DNA of 64,000 nt from Mixophyes australis (Eukaryota > Chordata > Amphibia > Anura > Limnodynastidae). Where the stretch lies: positions 130,101,199 to 130,165,198 of the forward strand of contig JAVHZZ010000005.1 of assembly GCA_036250195.1 (NCBI GenBank). The letters run 5' to 3'. Under the pieces are notes generated by a model. The model ran no database searches, was not told the DNA's origin, and saw nothing but the letters and a program-made list of their open reading frames with translations. A program made the position numbers and the translations under genes. How positions within the stretch are numbered: the stretch's first letter is position 1; every line of letters begins with the position of its first letter. Shown piece after piece: positions 18,825 through 30,970 of this stretch.

Positions 18825-18865
18825 ACCTACAGCCACACCACCCTGAACAAGCCCAATCTTGTCTG
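18825..18865 (+). pseudogene. 5S copy 92, truncated by the satellite junction
   Basis: First 41 bp of a 5S gene, ending GTCTG. Then 8 bp of filler (TTGACTAT) and satellite from about 18874. Both internal promoter boxes are missing. Confidence 0.85.
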
Positions 18866-18873
18866 TTGACTAT

Positions 18874-21800
18874 ACATAGTCATTTCTTCATTGCCGTCCA
18901 AAAACAACCCTTTTTTACACTCCTGTCTCCCTTTCTCTTGGAAACAATGACTTACATCAATCCTTTTACATAATTCTTGTTTCTCATGACATTTCTAACA
19001 TTGCCCACAATTATCAACTTTCTAAGTCTTTCTGAGCAAGAGAAATCGCAAAACATAGTCATTTCTTCATTGCCGTCCAAAAACAACGCTTTTTTACACT
19101 CCTGTCTCCCTTTCTCTTGGAAACAATGACTTACATCAATCCTTTTACATAATTCTTGTTTCTCATGACATTTCTAACATTGCCCACAATTATCAACTTT
19201 CTAAGTCTTTCTGAGCAAGAGAAATCGCAAAACATAGTCATTTCTTCATTGCCGTCCAAAAACAACGCTTTTTTACACTCCTGTCTCACTTTCTCTTGGA
19301 AACAATGACTTACATCAATTCTTTTACATAATTCTTGTTTCTCATGACATTTCTAACATTGCCCACAATTATAAACTTTCTAAGTCTTTCTGAGCAAGAG
19401 AAATCGCAAAACATAGTCATTTCTTCATTGCCGTCCAAAAACAATGCTTTTTTACACTCCTGTCTCCCTTTCTCTTGGAAACAATGACTTACATCAATCC
19501 TTTTACATAATTCTTGTTTCTCATGACATTTCTAACATTGCCCACAATTATCAACTTTCTAAGTCTTTCTGAGCAAGAGAAATCGCAAAACATAGTCATT
19601 TCTTCATTGCCGTCCAAAAACAACGCTTTTTTACACTCCTGTCTCCCTTTCTCTTGGAAACAATGACTTACATCAATTCTTTTACATAATTCTTGTTTCT
19701 CATGACATTTCTAACATTGCCCACAATTATCAACTTTCTAAGTCTTTCTGAGCAAGAGAAATCGCAAAACATAGTCATTTCTTCATTGCCGTCCAAAAAC
19801 AACGCTTTTTTACACTCCTGTCTCCCTTTCTCTTGGAAACAATGACTTACATCAATCCTTTTACATAATTCTTGTTTCTCATGACATTTCTAACATTGCC
19901 AACAATTATCAACTTTCTAAGTCTTTCTCAGGAAGAGAAATCGCAAAACATAGTCATTTCTTCATTGCCGTCCAAAAACAACGCTTTTTACACTGCTGTC
20001 TCCCTTTCTCTTGCAAACAATGACTTACATCAATTCTTTTACATAATTCTTGTTTCTCATGACATTTCTAACATTGCCCACAATTATCAACTTTATAAGT
20101 CTTTCTGAGCAAGAGAAATCGCAAAACATAGTCATTTCTTCATTGCCGTCCAAAAACAACGCTTTTTTACACTCCTGTCTCCCTTTCTCTTGGAAACAAT
20201 GACTTACATCAATTCTTTTACATAATTCTTGTTTCTCATGACATTTCTAACATTGCCCACAATTATCAACTTTCTAAGTCTTTCTGAGCAAGAGAAATCG
20301 CAAAACATAGTCATTTCTTCATTGCCGTCCAAAAACAATGCTTTTTTACACTCCTGTCTCCCTTTCTCTTGGAAACAATGACTTACATCAATCCTTTTAC
20401 ATAATTCTTGTTTCTCATGACATTTCTAACATTGCCCACAATTATCAACTTTCTAAGTCTTTCTGAGCAAGAGAAATCACAAAACATAGTCATTTCTTCA
20501 TTGCCGTCCAAAAACAACGCTTTTTAAACTCCTGTCTCCCTTTCTCTTGGAAACAATGACTTACATCAATCCTTTTACATAATTCTTGTTTCTCATGACA
20601 TTTCTAACATTGCCCACAATTATCAACTTTCTAAGTCTTTCTGAGCAAGAGAAATCGCAAAACATAGTCATTTCTTCATTGCCGTCCAAAAACAACGCTT
20701 TTTTACACTCCTGTTTCCCTTTCTCTTGGAAACAATGACTTACATCAATCCTTTTACATAATTCTTGTTTCTCATGACATTTCTAACATTGCCCACAATT
20801 ATCAACTTTCTAAGTCTTTCTGAGCAAGAGAAATCGCAAAACATAGTCATTTCTTCATTGCCGTCCAAAAACAACGCTTTTTTACACTCCTGTCTCCCTT
20901 TCTCTTGGAAACAATGACTTACATCAATTATTTTACAAAATTCTTGTTTCTCATGACATTTCTAACATTGCCCACAATTATCAACTTTCTAAGTCTTTCT
21001 GAGCAAGAGAAATCGCAAAACATAGTAATTTCTTCATTGCCGTCCAAAAACAACGCTTTTTTACACTCCTGTCTCCCTTTCTCTTGGAAACAATGACTTA
21101 CATCAATTCTTTTACAAAATTCTTGTTTCTCATGACATTTCTAACATTGCCCACAATTATCAACTTTCTAAGTCTTTCTGAGCAAGAGAAATCGGAAAAC
21201 ATAGTAATTTCTTCATTGTCGTCCAAAAACAACGCTTTTTTACACTCCTGTCTCCCTTTCTCTTGGAAACAATGACTTACATCAATTCTTTTACATAATT
21301 CTTGTTTCTCATGACATTTCTAACATTGCCCACAATTATCAACTTTCTAAGTCTTTCTGAGCAAGAGAAATCGGAAAACATAGTAATTTCTTCATTGCCG
21401 TCCAAAAACAATGCTTTTTTACACTCCTGTCTCCCTTTCTCTTGGAAACAATGACTTACATGAATTCTTTTACATAATTCTTGTTTCTCATGACATTTCT
21501 AACATTGCCCACAATTATCAACTTTCTAAGTCTTTCTGAGCAAGAGAAATCGCAAAACATAGTCATTTCTTCATTGCCGTCCAATAACAACGCTTTTTTA
21601 CACTCCTGTCTTCCTTTCTCTTGGAAACAATGACTTACATCAATTCTTTTACATAATTCTTGTTTCTCATGACATTTCTAACATTGCCCACAATTATCAA
21701 CTTTCTAAGTCTTTCTGAGCAAGAGAAATCGCAAAACATAGTCATTTCTTCATTGCCGTCCAAAAACAACGCTTTTTTACACTCCTGTTTCCCTTTCTCT

Positions 21801-24800
21801 TGGAAACAATGACTTACATCAATCCTTTTACATAATTCTTGTTTCTCATGACATTTCTAACATTGCCCACAATTATCAACTTTCTAAGTCTTTCTGAGCA
21901 AGAGAAATCGCAAAACATAGTCATTTCTTCATTGCCGTCCAAAAACAACGCTTTTTTACACTCCTGTCTCACTTTTTCTTGGAAACAATGACTTACATCA
22001 ATCCTTTTACATAATTTTTGTTTCTCATGACATTTCTAACATTGCCCACAATTATCAACTTTCTAAGTCTTTCTGAGCAAGAGAAATCACAAAACATAGT
22101 CATTTCTTCATTGCCGTCCAAAAACAACGCTTTTTAAACTCCTGTCTCCCTTTCTCTTGGAAACAATGACTTACATCAATCCTTTTACATAATTCTTGTT
22201 TCTCATGACATTTCTAACATTGCCCACAATTATCAACTTTCTAAGTCTTTCTGAGCAAGAGAAATCGCAAAACATAGTCATTTCTTCATTGCCGTCCAAA
22301 AACAACGCTTTTTTACACTCCTGTTTCCCTTTCTCTTGGAAACAATGACTTACATCAATCCTTTTACATAATTCTTGTTTCTCATGACATTTCTAACATT
22401 GCCCACAATTATCAACTTTCTAAGTCTTTCTGAGCAAGAGAAATCGCAAAACATAGTCATTTCTTCATTGCCGTCCAAAAACAACGCTTTTTTACACTCC
22501 TGTCTCCCTTTCTCTTGGAAACAATGACTTACATCAATTATTTTACAAAATTCTTGTTTCTCATGACATTTCTAACATTGCCCACAATTATCAACTTTCT
22601 AAGTCTTTCTGAGCAAGAGAAATCGCAAAACATAGTAATTTCTTCATTGCCGTCCAAAAACAACGCTTTTTTACACTCCTGTCTCCCTTTCTCTTGGAAA
22701 CAATGACTTACATCAATTCTTTTACAAAATTCTTGTTTCTCATGACATTTCTAACATTGCCCACAATTATCAACTTTCTAAGTCTTTCTGAGCAAGAGAA
22801 ATCGGAAAACATAGTAATTTCTTCATTGTCGTCCAAAAACAACGCTTTTTTACACTCCTGTCTCCCTTTCTCTTGGAAACAATGACTTACATCAATTCTT
22901 TTACATAATTCTTGTTTCTCATGACATTTCTAACATTGCCCACAATTATCAACTTTCTAAGTCTTTCTGAGCAAGAGAAATCGGAAAACATAGTAATTTC
23001 TTCATTGCCGTCCAAAAACAATGCTTTTTTACACTCCTGTCTCCCTTTCTCTTGGAAACAATGACTTACATGAATTCTTTTACATAATTCTTGTTTCTCA
23101 TGACATTTCTAACATTGCCCACAATTATCAACTTTCTAAGTCTTTCTGAGCAAGAGAAATCGCAAAACATAGTCATTTCTTCATTGCCGTCCAAAAACAA
23201 CGCTTTTTTACACTCCTGTCTTCCTTTCTCTTGGAAACAATGACTTACATCAATTCTTTTACATAATTCTTGTTTCTCATGACATTTCTAACATTGCCCA
23301 CAATTATCAACTTTCTAAGTCTTTCTGAGCAAGAGAAATCGCAAAACATAGTCATTTCTTCATTGCCGTCCAAAAACAACGCTTTTTTACACTCCTGTTT
23401 CCCTTTCTCTTGGAAACAATGACTTACATCAATCCTTTTACATAATTCTTGTTTCTCATGACATTTCTAACATTGCCCACAATTATCAACTTTCTAAGTC
23501 TTTCTGAGCAAGAGAAATCGCAAAACATAGTCATTTCTTCATTGCCGTCCAAAAACAACGCTTTTTTACACTCCTGTCTCACTTTTTCTTGGAAACAATG
23601 ACTTACATCAATCCTTTTACATAATTTTTGTTTCTCATGACATTTCTAACATTGCCCACAATTATCAACTTTCTAAGTCTTTCTGAGCAAGAGAAATCGC
23701 AAAACATAGTAATTTCTTCATTGCCGTCCAAAAACAACGCTTTTTTACACTCCTGTCTCCCTTTCTCTTGGAAACAATGACTTACATCAATTCTTTTACA
23801 AAATTCTTGTTTCTCATGACATTTCTAACATTGCCCACAATTATCAACTTTCTAAGTCTTTCTGAGCAAGAGAAATAGGAAAACATAGTAATTTCTTCAT
23901 TGCCGTCCAAAAACAACGCTTTTTTACACTCCTGTCTCCCTTTCTCTTGGAAACAATGACTTACATCAATTCTTTTACATAATTCTTGTTTCTCATGACA
24001 TTTCTAACATTGCCCACAATTATCAACTTTCTAAGTCTTTCTGAGCAAGAGAAATCGGAAAACATAGTAATTTCTTCATTGCCGTCCAAAAACAACGCTT
24101 TTTTACACTCCTGTCTCCCTTTCTCTTGGAAACAATGACTTACATCAATTCTTTTACATAATTCTTGTTTCTCATGACATTTCTAACATTGCCCACAATT
24201 ATCAACTTTCTAAGTCTTTCTGAGCAAGAGAAATCGCAAAACATAGTAATTTCTTCATTGCCGTCCAAAAACAACGCTTTTTTACACTCCTGTCTCCCTT
24301 TCTCTTGGAAACAATGACTTACATCAATTCGTTTACATAATTCTTGTTTCTCATGACATTTCTAACATTGCCCACAATTATCAACTTTCTAAGTCTTTCT
24401 GAGCAAGAGAAATCGGAAAACATAGTAATTTCTTCATTGCCGTCCAAAAACAACGCTTTTTTACACTCCTGTCTCCCTTTCTCTTGGAAACAATGACTTA
24501 CATCAATTATTTTACAAAATTCTTGTTTCTCATGACATTTCTAACATTGCCCACAATTATCAACTTTCTAAGTCTTTCTGAGCAAGAGAAATCGCAAAAC
24601 ATAGTCATTTCTTCATTGCCGTCCAAAAGCAACGCTTTTTTACACTCCTGTCTCCCTTTCTCTTGGAAACAATGACTTACATCAATCCTTTTACATAATT
24701 CTTGTTTCTCATGACATTTCTAACATTGCCCACAATTATCAACTTTCTAAGTCTTTCTGAGCAAGAGAAATCGCAAAACATAGTCATTTCTTCATTGCCG

Positions 24801-27800
24801 TCCAAAAACAACGCTTTTTTACACTCCTGTTTCCCTTTCTCTTGGAAACAATGACTTACATCAATCCTTTTAAATAATTCTTGTTTCTCATGACATTTCT
24901 AACATTGCCCACAATTATCAACTTTCTAAGTCTTTCTGAGCAAGAGAAATCGCAAAACATAGTCATTTCTTCATTGCCGTCCAAAAACAACGCTTTTTTA
25001 CACTCCTGTCTCCCTTTCTCTTGGAAACAATGACTTACATCAATTCTTTTACAAAATTCTTGTTTCTCATGACATTTCTAACATTGCCCACAATCATCAA
25101 CTTTCTAAGTCTTTCTGAGCAAGAGAAATCGCAAAACATAGTCATTTCTTCATTGCCGTCCAAAAACAACGCTTTTTTACACTCCTGTCTCCCTTTTTCT
25201 TGGAAACAATGACTTACATCAATCCTTTTACATAATTTTTGTTTCTCATGACATTTCTAACATTGCCCACAATTATCAACTTTCTAAGTCTTTCTGAGCA
25301 AGAGAAATCGCAAAACATAGTCATTTCTTCATTGCCGTCCAAAAACAACGCTTTTTTACACTCCTGTCTCCCTTTCTCTTGGAAACAATGACTTACATCA
25401 ATCCTTTTACATAATTCTTGTTTCTCATGACATTTCTAACATTGCCCACAATTATCAACTTTCTAAGTCTTTCTGAGCAAGAGAAATCGCAAAACATAGT
25501 AATTTCTTCATTGCCGTCCAAAAACAACGCTTTTTTACACTCCTGTCTCCCTTTCTCTTGGAAACAATGACTTACATCAATTCTTTTACAAAATTCTTGT
25601 TTCTCATGACATTTCTAACATTGCCCACAATTATCAACTTTCTAAGTCTTTCTGAGCAAGAGAAATCGCAAAACATAGTCATTTCTTCATTGCCGTCCAA
25701 AAACAACGCTTTTTTACACTCCTGTCTCCCTTTCTCTTGGAAACAATGACTTACATCAATTCTTTTACATAATTCTTGTTTCTCATGACATTTCTAACAT
25801 TGCCCACAATTATCAACTTTCTAAGTCTTTCTGAGCAAGAGAAATCGGAAAACATAGTAATTTCTTCATTGCCGTCCAAAAACAACGCTTTTTTACACTC
25901 CTGTCTCCCTTTCTCTTGGAAACAATGACTTACATCAATTCTTTTACATAATTCTTGTTTCTCATGACATTTCTAACATTGCCCACAATTATCAACTTTC
26001 TAAGTCTTTCTGAGCAAGAGAAATCGGAAAACATAGTAATTTCTTCATTGCCGTCCAAAAACAACGCTTTTTTACACTCCTGTCTCCCTTTCTCTTGGAA
26101 ACAATGACTTACATCAATTCTTTTACATAATTCTTGTTTCTCATGACATTTCTAACATTGCCCACAATTATCAACTTTCTAAGTCTTTCTGAGCAAGAGA
26201 AATCGGAAAACATAGTAATTTCTTCATTGCCGTCCAAAAACAACGCTTTTTTACACTCCTGTCTCCCTTTCTCTTGGAAACAATGACTTACATCAATTAT
26301 TTTACAAAATTCTTGTTTCTCATGACATTTCTAACATTGCCCACAATTATCAACTTTCTAAGTCTTTCTGAGCAAGAGAAATCGCAAAACATAGTCATTT
26401 CTTCATTGCCGTCCAAAAACAACGCTTTTTTACACTCCTGTCTCCCTTTCTCTTGGAAACAATGACTTACATCAATCTTTTTACATAATTCTTGTTTCTC
26501 ATGACATTTCTAACATTGCCCACAATTATCAACTTTCTAAGTCTTTCTGAGCAAGAGAAATCGCAAAACATAGTCATTTCTTCATTGCCGTCCAAAAACA
26601 ACGCTTTTTTACACTCCTGTTTCCCTTTCTCTTGGAAACAATGACTTACATCAATCCTTTTACATAATTCTTGTTTCTCATGACATTTCTAACATTGCCC
26701 ACAATTATCAACTTTCTAAGTCTTTCTGAGCAAGAGAAATCGCAAAACATAGTCATTTCTTCATTGCCGTCCAAAAACAACGCTTTTTTACACTCCTGTC
26801 TCCCTTTCTCTTGGAAACAATGACTTACATCAATTCTTTTACAAAATTCTTGTTTCTCATGACATTTCTAACATTGCCCACAATCATCAACTTTCTAAGT
26901 CTTTCTGAGCAAGAGAAATCGCAAAACATAGTCATTTCTTCATTGCCGTCCAAAAACAACGCTTTTTTACACTCCTGTCACCCTTTTTCTTGGAAACAAT
27001 GACTTACATCAATCCTTTTACATAATTTTTGTTTCTCATTACATTTCTAACATTGCCCACAATTATCAACTTTCTAAGTCTTTCTGAGCAAGAGAAATCG
27101 CAAAACATAGTCATTTCTTCATTGCCGTCCAAAAACAACGCTTTTTTACACTCCTGTCTCCCTTACTCTTGGAAACAATGACTTACATCAATCCTTTTAC
27201 ATAATTCTTGTTTCTCATGACATTTCTAACATTGCCCACAATTATCAACTTTCTAAGTCTTTCTGAGCAAGAGAAATCGCAAAACATAGTCATTTCTTCA
27301 TTGCCGTCCAAAAACAACGCTTTTTTACACTCCTGTCTCCCTTTCTCTTGGAAACAATGACTTACATCAATTCTTTTACAAAATTCTTGTTTCTCATGAC
27401 ATTTCTAACATTGCCCACAATTATCAACTTTCTAAGTCTTTCTGAGCAAGAGAAATCGCAAAACATAGTCATTTCTTCATTGCCGTCCAAAAACAACGCT
27501 TTTTTACACTCCTGTCTCCCTTTCTCTTGGAAACAATGACTTACATCAATTATTTTACAAAATTCTTGTTTCTCATGACATTTCTAACATTGCCCACAAT
27601 TATCAACTTTCTAAGTCTTTCTGAGCAAGAGAAATCGCAAAACATAGTCATTTCTTCATTGCCGTCCAAAAACAACGCTTTTTTACACTCCTGTCTCCCT
27701 TTCTCTTGGAAACAATGACTTACATCAATTCTTTTACAAAATTCTTGTTTCTCATGACATTTCTAACATTGCCCACAATCATCAACTTTCTAAGTCTTTC

Positions 27801-30118
27801 TGAGCAAGAGAAATCGCAAAACATAGTCATTTCTTCATTGTCGTCCAAAAACAACGCTTTTTTACACTCCTGTCTCCCTTTTTCTTGGAAACAATGACTT
27901 ACATCAATCCTTTTACATAATTATTGTTTCTCATGACATTTCTAACATTGCCCACAATTATCAACTTTCTAAGTCTTTCTGAGCAAGAGAAATCGCAAAA
28001 CATAGTCATTTCTTCATTGCCGTCCAAAAACAACGCTTTTTTACACTCCTGTCTCCCTTTCTCTTGGAAACAATGACTTACATCAATCCTTTTACATAAT
28101 TCTTGTTTCTCATGACATTTCTAACATTGCCCACAATTATCAACTTTCTAAGTCTTTCTGAGCAAGAGAAATCGCAAAACATAGTAATTTCTTCATTGCC
28201 GTCCAAAAACAACGCTTTTTTACACTCCTGTCTCCCTTTCTCTTGGAAACAATGACTTACATCAATTCTTTTACAAAATTCTTGTTTCTCATGACATTTC
28301 TAACATTGCCCACAATTATCAACTTTCTAAGTCTTTCTGAGCAAGAGAAATCGGAAAACATAGTAATTTCTTCATTGCCGTCCAAAAACAACGCTTTTTT
28401 ACACTCCTGTCTCCCTTTCTCTTGGAAACAATGACTTACATCAATTCTTTTACATAATTCTTGTTTCTCATGACATTTCTAACATTGCCCACAATTATCA
28501 ACTTTCTAAGTCTTTCTGAGCAAGAGAAATCGGAAAACATAGTAATTTCTTCATTGCCGTCCAAAAACAACGCTTTTTTACACTCCTGTCTCCCTTTCTC
28601 TTGGAAACAATGACTTACATCAATTCTTTTACATAATTCTTGTTTCTCATGACATTTCTAACATTGCCCACAATTATCAACTTTCTAAGTCTTTCTGAGC
28701 AAGAGAAATCGGAAAACATAGTAATTTCTTCATTGCCGTCCAAAAACAACGCTTTTTTACACTCCTGTCTCCCTTTCTCTTGGAAACAATGACTTACATC
28801 AATTCGTTTACATAATTCTTGTTTCTCATAACATTTCTAACATTGCCCACAATTATCAACTTTCTAAGTCTTTCTGAGCATGAGAAATCAGAAAACAGAG
28901 TAATTTCTTCATTACCGTCCAAAAACAACGCTTTTTTACACTCCTGTCTCCCTTTCTCTTGGAAACAATGACTTACATCAATTATTTTACAAAATTCTTG
29001 TTTCTCATGACATTTCTAACATTGCCCACAATTATCAACTTTCTAAGTCTTTCTGAGCAAGAGAAATCGCAAAACATAGTCATTTCTTCATTGCCGTCCA
29101 AAAGCAACGCTTTTTTACACTCCTGTCTCCCTTTCTCTTGGAAACAATGACTTACATCAATCCTTTTACATAATTCTTGTTTCTCATGACATTTCTAACA
29201 TTGCCCACAATTATCAACTTTCTAAGTCTTTCTGAGCAAGAGAAATCGCAAAACATAGTCATTTCTTCATTGCCGTCCAAAAACAACGCTTTTTTACACT
29301 CCTGTTTCCCTTTCTCTTGGAAACAATGACTTACATCAATCCTTTTACATAATTCTTGTTTCTCATGACATTTCTAACATTGCCCACAATTATCAACTTT
29401 CTAAGTCTTTCTGAGCAAGAGAAATCGCAAAACATAGTCATTTCTTCATTGCCGTCCAAAAACAACGCTTTTTTACACTCCTGTCTCCCTTTCTCTTGGA
29501 AACAATGACTTACATCAATTCTTTTACAAAATTCTTGTTTCTCATGACATTTCTAACATTGCCCACAATCATCAACTTTCTAAGTCTTTCTGAGCAAGAG
29601 AAATCGCAAAACATAGTCATTTCTTCATTGCCATCCAAAAACAACGCTTTTTTACACTCCTGTCTCCCTTTCTCTTGGAAACAATGACTTACATCAATCC
29701 TTTTACATAATTTTTGTTTCTCATGACATTTCTAACATTGCCCACAATTATCAACTTTCTAAGTCTTTCTGAGCAAGAGAAATCGCAAAACATAGTCATT
29801 TCTTCATTGCCGTCCAAAAACAACGCTTTTTTACACTCCTGTCTCCCTTTCTCTTGGAAACAATGACTTACATCAATCCTTTTACATAATTCTTGTTTCT
29901 CATGACATTTCTAACATTGCCCACAATTATCAACTTTCTAAGCCTTTCTGAGCAAGAGAAATCGCAAAACATAGTCATTTCTTCATTGCCGTCCAAAAAC
30001 AACGCTTTTTTACACTCCTGTCTCCCTTTCTCTTGGAAACAATGACTTACATCAATCGTTTTACATAATTCTTGTTTCTCATGACATTTCTAACATTGCC
30101 CACAATTATCAACTTTCT
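18874..30118. repeat. 179-bp satellite array, left block (about 63 units)
   Basis: AT-rich tandem repeat with a 179-bp period. Landmarks in order are AAGTCTTTCTGAGCAAGAG, CATAGTCATTTCTTCATTG, ACACTCCTGTCTCCC, GGAAACAATGACTTACATC, TTCTCATGACATTTC and CACAATTATCAACTTT. Units differ at a few diagnostic sites, such as CGCAAAAC/CGGAAAAC, TAGTCATT/TAGTAATT and ACATAATT/ACAAAATT. AGTCATT and AATGACT form a 7-bp inverted pair within each unit. No coding gene or 5S similarity is visible. Ends where the transposon is inserted. Confidence 0.97.
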
Positions 30119-30119
30119 T

Positions 30120-30142
30120 GGGGGTATTCAATTGTTAGCGAG
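30120..30142 (+). repeat. Left terminal inverted repeat
   Basis: GGGGGTATTCAATTG followed by TTAGCGAG, matched base for base by the reverse complement of the right end apart from one G in the run. Confidence 0.93.
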
Positions 30143-30152
30143 TTTTGAATTT

Positions 30153-30263
30153 CGAGCGCGTTAAGTCATTTTTTAGCTATTTTTCCTTTTTTTCGAGCGC
30201 GGAAACTTCTCCCTCCTTTCTATTTTTTTTTTTTTTTTTTACCGAAAAGGTGTTTTCGCGCTC
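30153..30263 (+). promoter_or_regulatory. Left subterminal CGAGCGCG motifs
   Basis: CGAGCGCG at 30153-30160 and 30194-30201, and CGCGCTC (its complement) at 30257-30263, in otherwise AT-rich DNA. Matching motifs sit inside the right end. Repeated subterminal motifs are typical binding sites for transposase or the Myb-like partner; binding here is inferred. Confidence 0.55.
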
Positions 30264-30970
30264 TAACCGTTTGTCAATGTTAAAGTATAGGCTGGATGCG
30301 AACGCTCAGCGGGAAAAAGCTATTCAATTGTTTTTTAACGCTGAGTGTGAAAAAGTAAAATCTGCAGTTTCATCTCGCACCTCTTTGGTCTGCTCAAAGT
30401 AAAAGATTTTTTTTTTTTAGTTATTAAAAAAAGATATTAAACTGAAGATTAGGTGTAAAAGTTAATTAAAACAACCTGAAAACGTAAAATAACTTTTTTT
30501 TTAACAAAAATACAGTGTAAATAATGAAATATTTTTTCAAAGTTCCCCCTTTAAAAAAATCCATAAGTGGTGCAGTCCTATTTTATTTAAACTGATTTTT
30601 TTTTTTTTTCATTCCAAACACTTGAGTGTACAGTTGTGGTGATCAGCTCTGTGGTGAACTGACTGTTGCCTCAGTGTTTTTTTTGTGCATACCAATCTTT
30701 CTGAGCATTTTCCAGTAGTGTTCGTTGGTGGATTATCCAGGATTTCCTAAAGATAAGTATTGTATTTGTGCTTGGTGTTGTCTGTCTGTCAAGTTTGCAA
30801 AATTAACATATAAATTAATCACTTACACCAATTTAATATCATATAAAAATAGTGCATCTCACAGGTCCATTCATCCCCTGCACAAACATTCATTTCCCCT
30901 ACAATTTTTGTTAAAAATAGTTAAATACTTTAGTTTCAAATTCACCCCTTTTAATTATTGTCTCATTTCA
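30264..30970 (+). other. 5' leader region of the transposase gene
   Basis: AT-rich stretch with several T-runs and no recognisable domain. An upstream in-frame ATG at 30725 would add 82 residues of low-complexity-free but unfamiliar sequence. I take this as untranslated leader or promoter, because similarity to the transposase family begins well after the ATG at 30971. Confidence 0.4.

Larger units (their letters stand above)
1..18865 (+). repeat. Tandem 5S rDNA array (about 205-bp units)
   Basis: Head-to-tail array of 5S-like genes, all on the + strand. Each unit has a 120-bp region with the vertebrate 5S layout: 5' end ACCTACAGCC, box A GCTAAGCAGG at +51, GGATGGGAGACC at +81, and 3' end GCTGTAGGT. 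A T-run follows, usually a second T-run, CTCTCTTGTTCCTGCTTCC, and then TATAAGAG at -31 to -24. 5S RNA is made by RNA polymerase III through TFIIIA binding to the internal boxes and enters the large ribosomal subunit. Copies differ at many sites and by small indels, so the array mixes plausible genes with pseudogenes. The array ends inside a gene at 18865. Confidence 0.96.

Noticed and set aside
149..18973. Many 60-161 aa open frames on both strands in the first 19 kb
   Set aside because: They are translations of 5S gene and T-rich spacer, repeat with the unit, and change with single-base indels. No protein domain is seen.
30725..30970. Upstream in-frame extension of the transposase (82 residues)
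   Set aside because: The residues are Cys/Lys/Ile-rich with no family similarity and come from AT-rich leader DNA; the ATG at 30971 is preferred.
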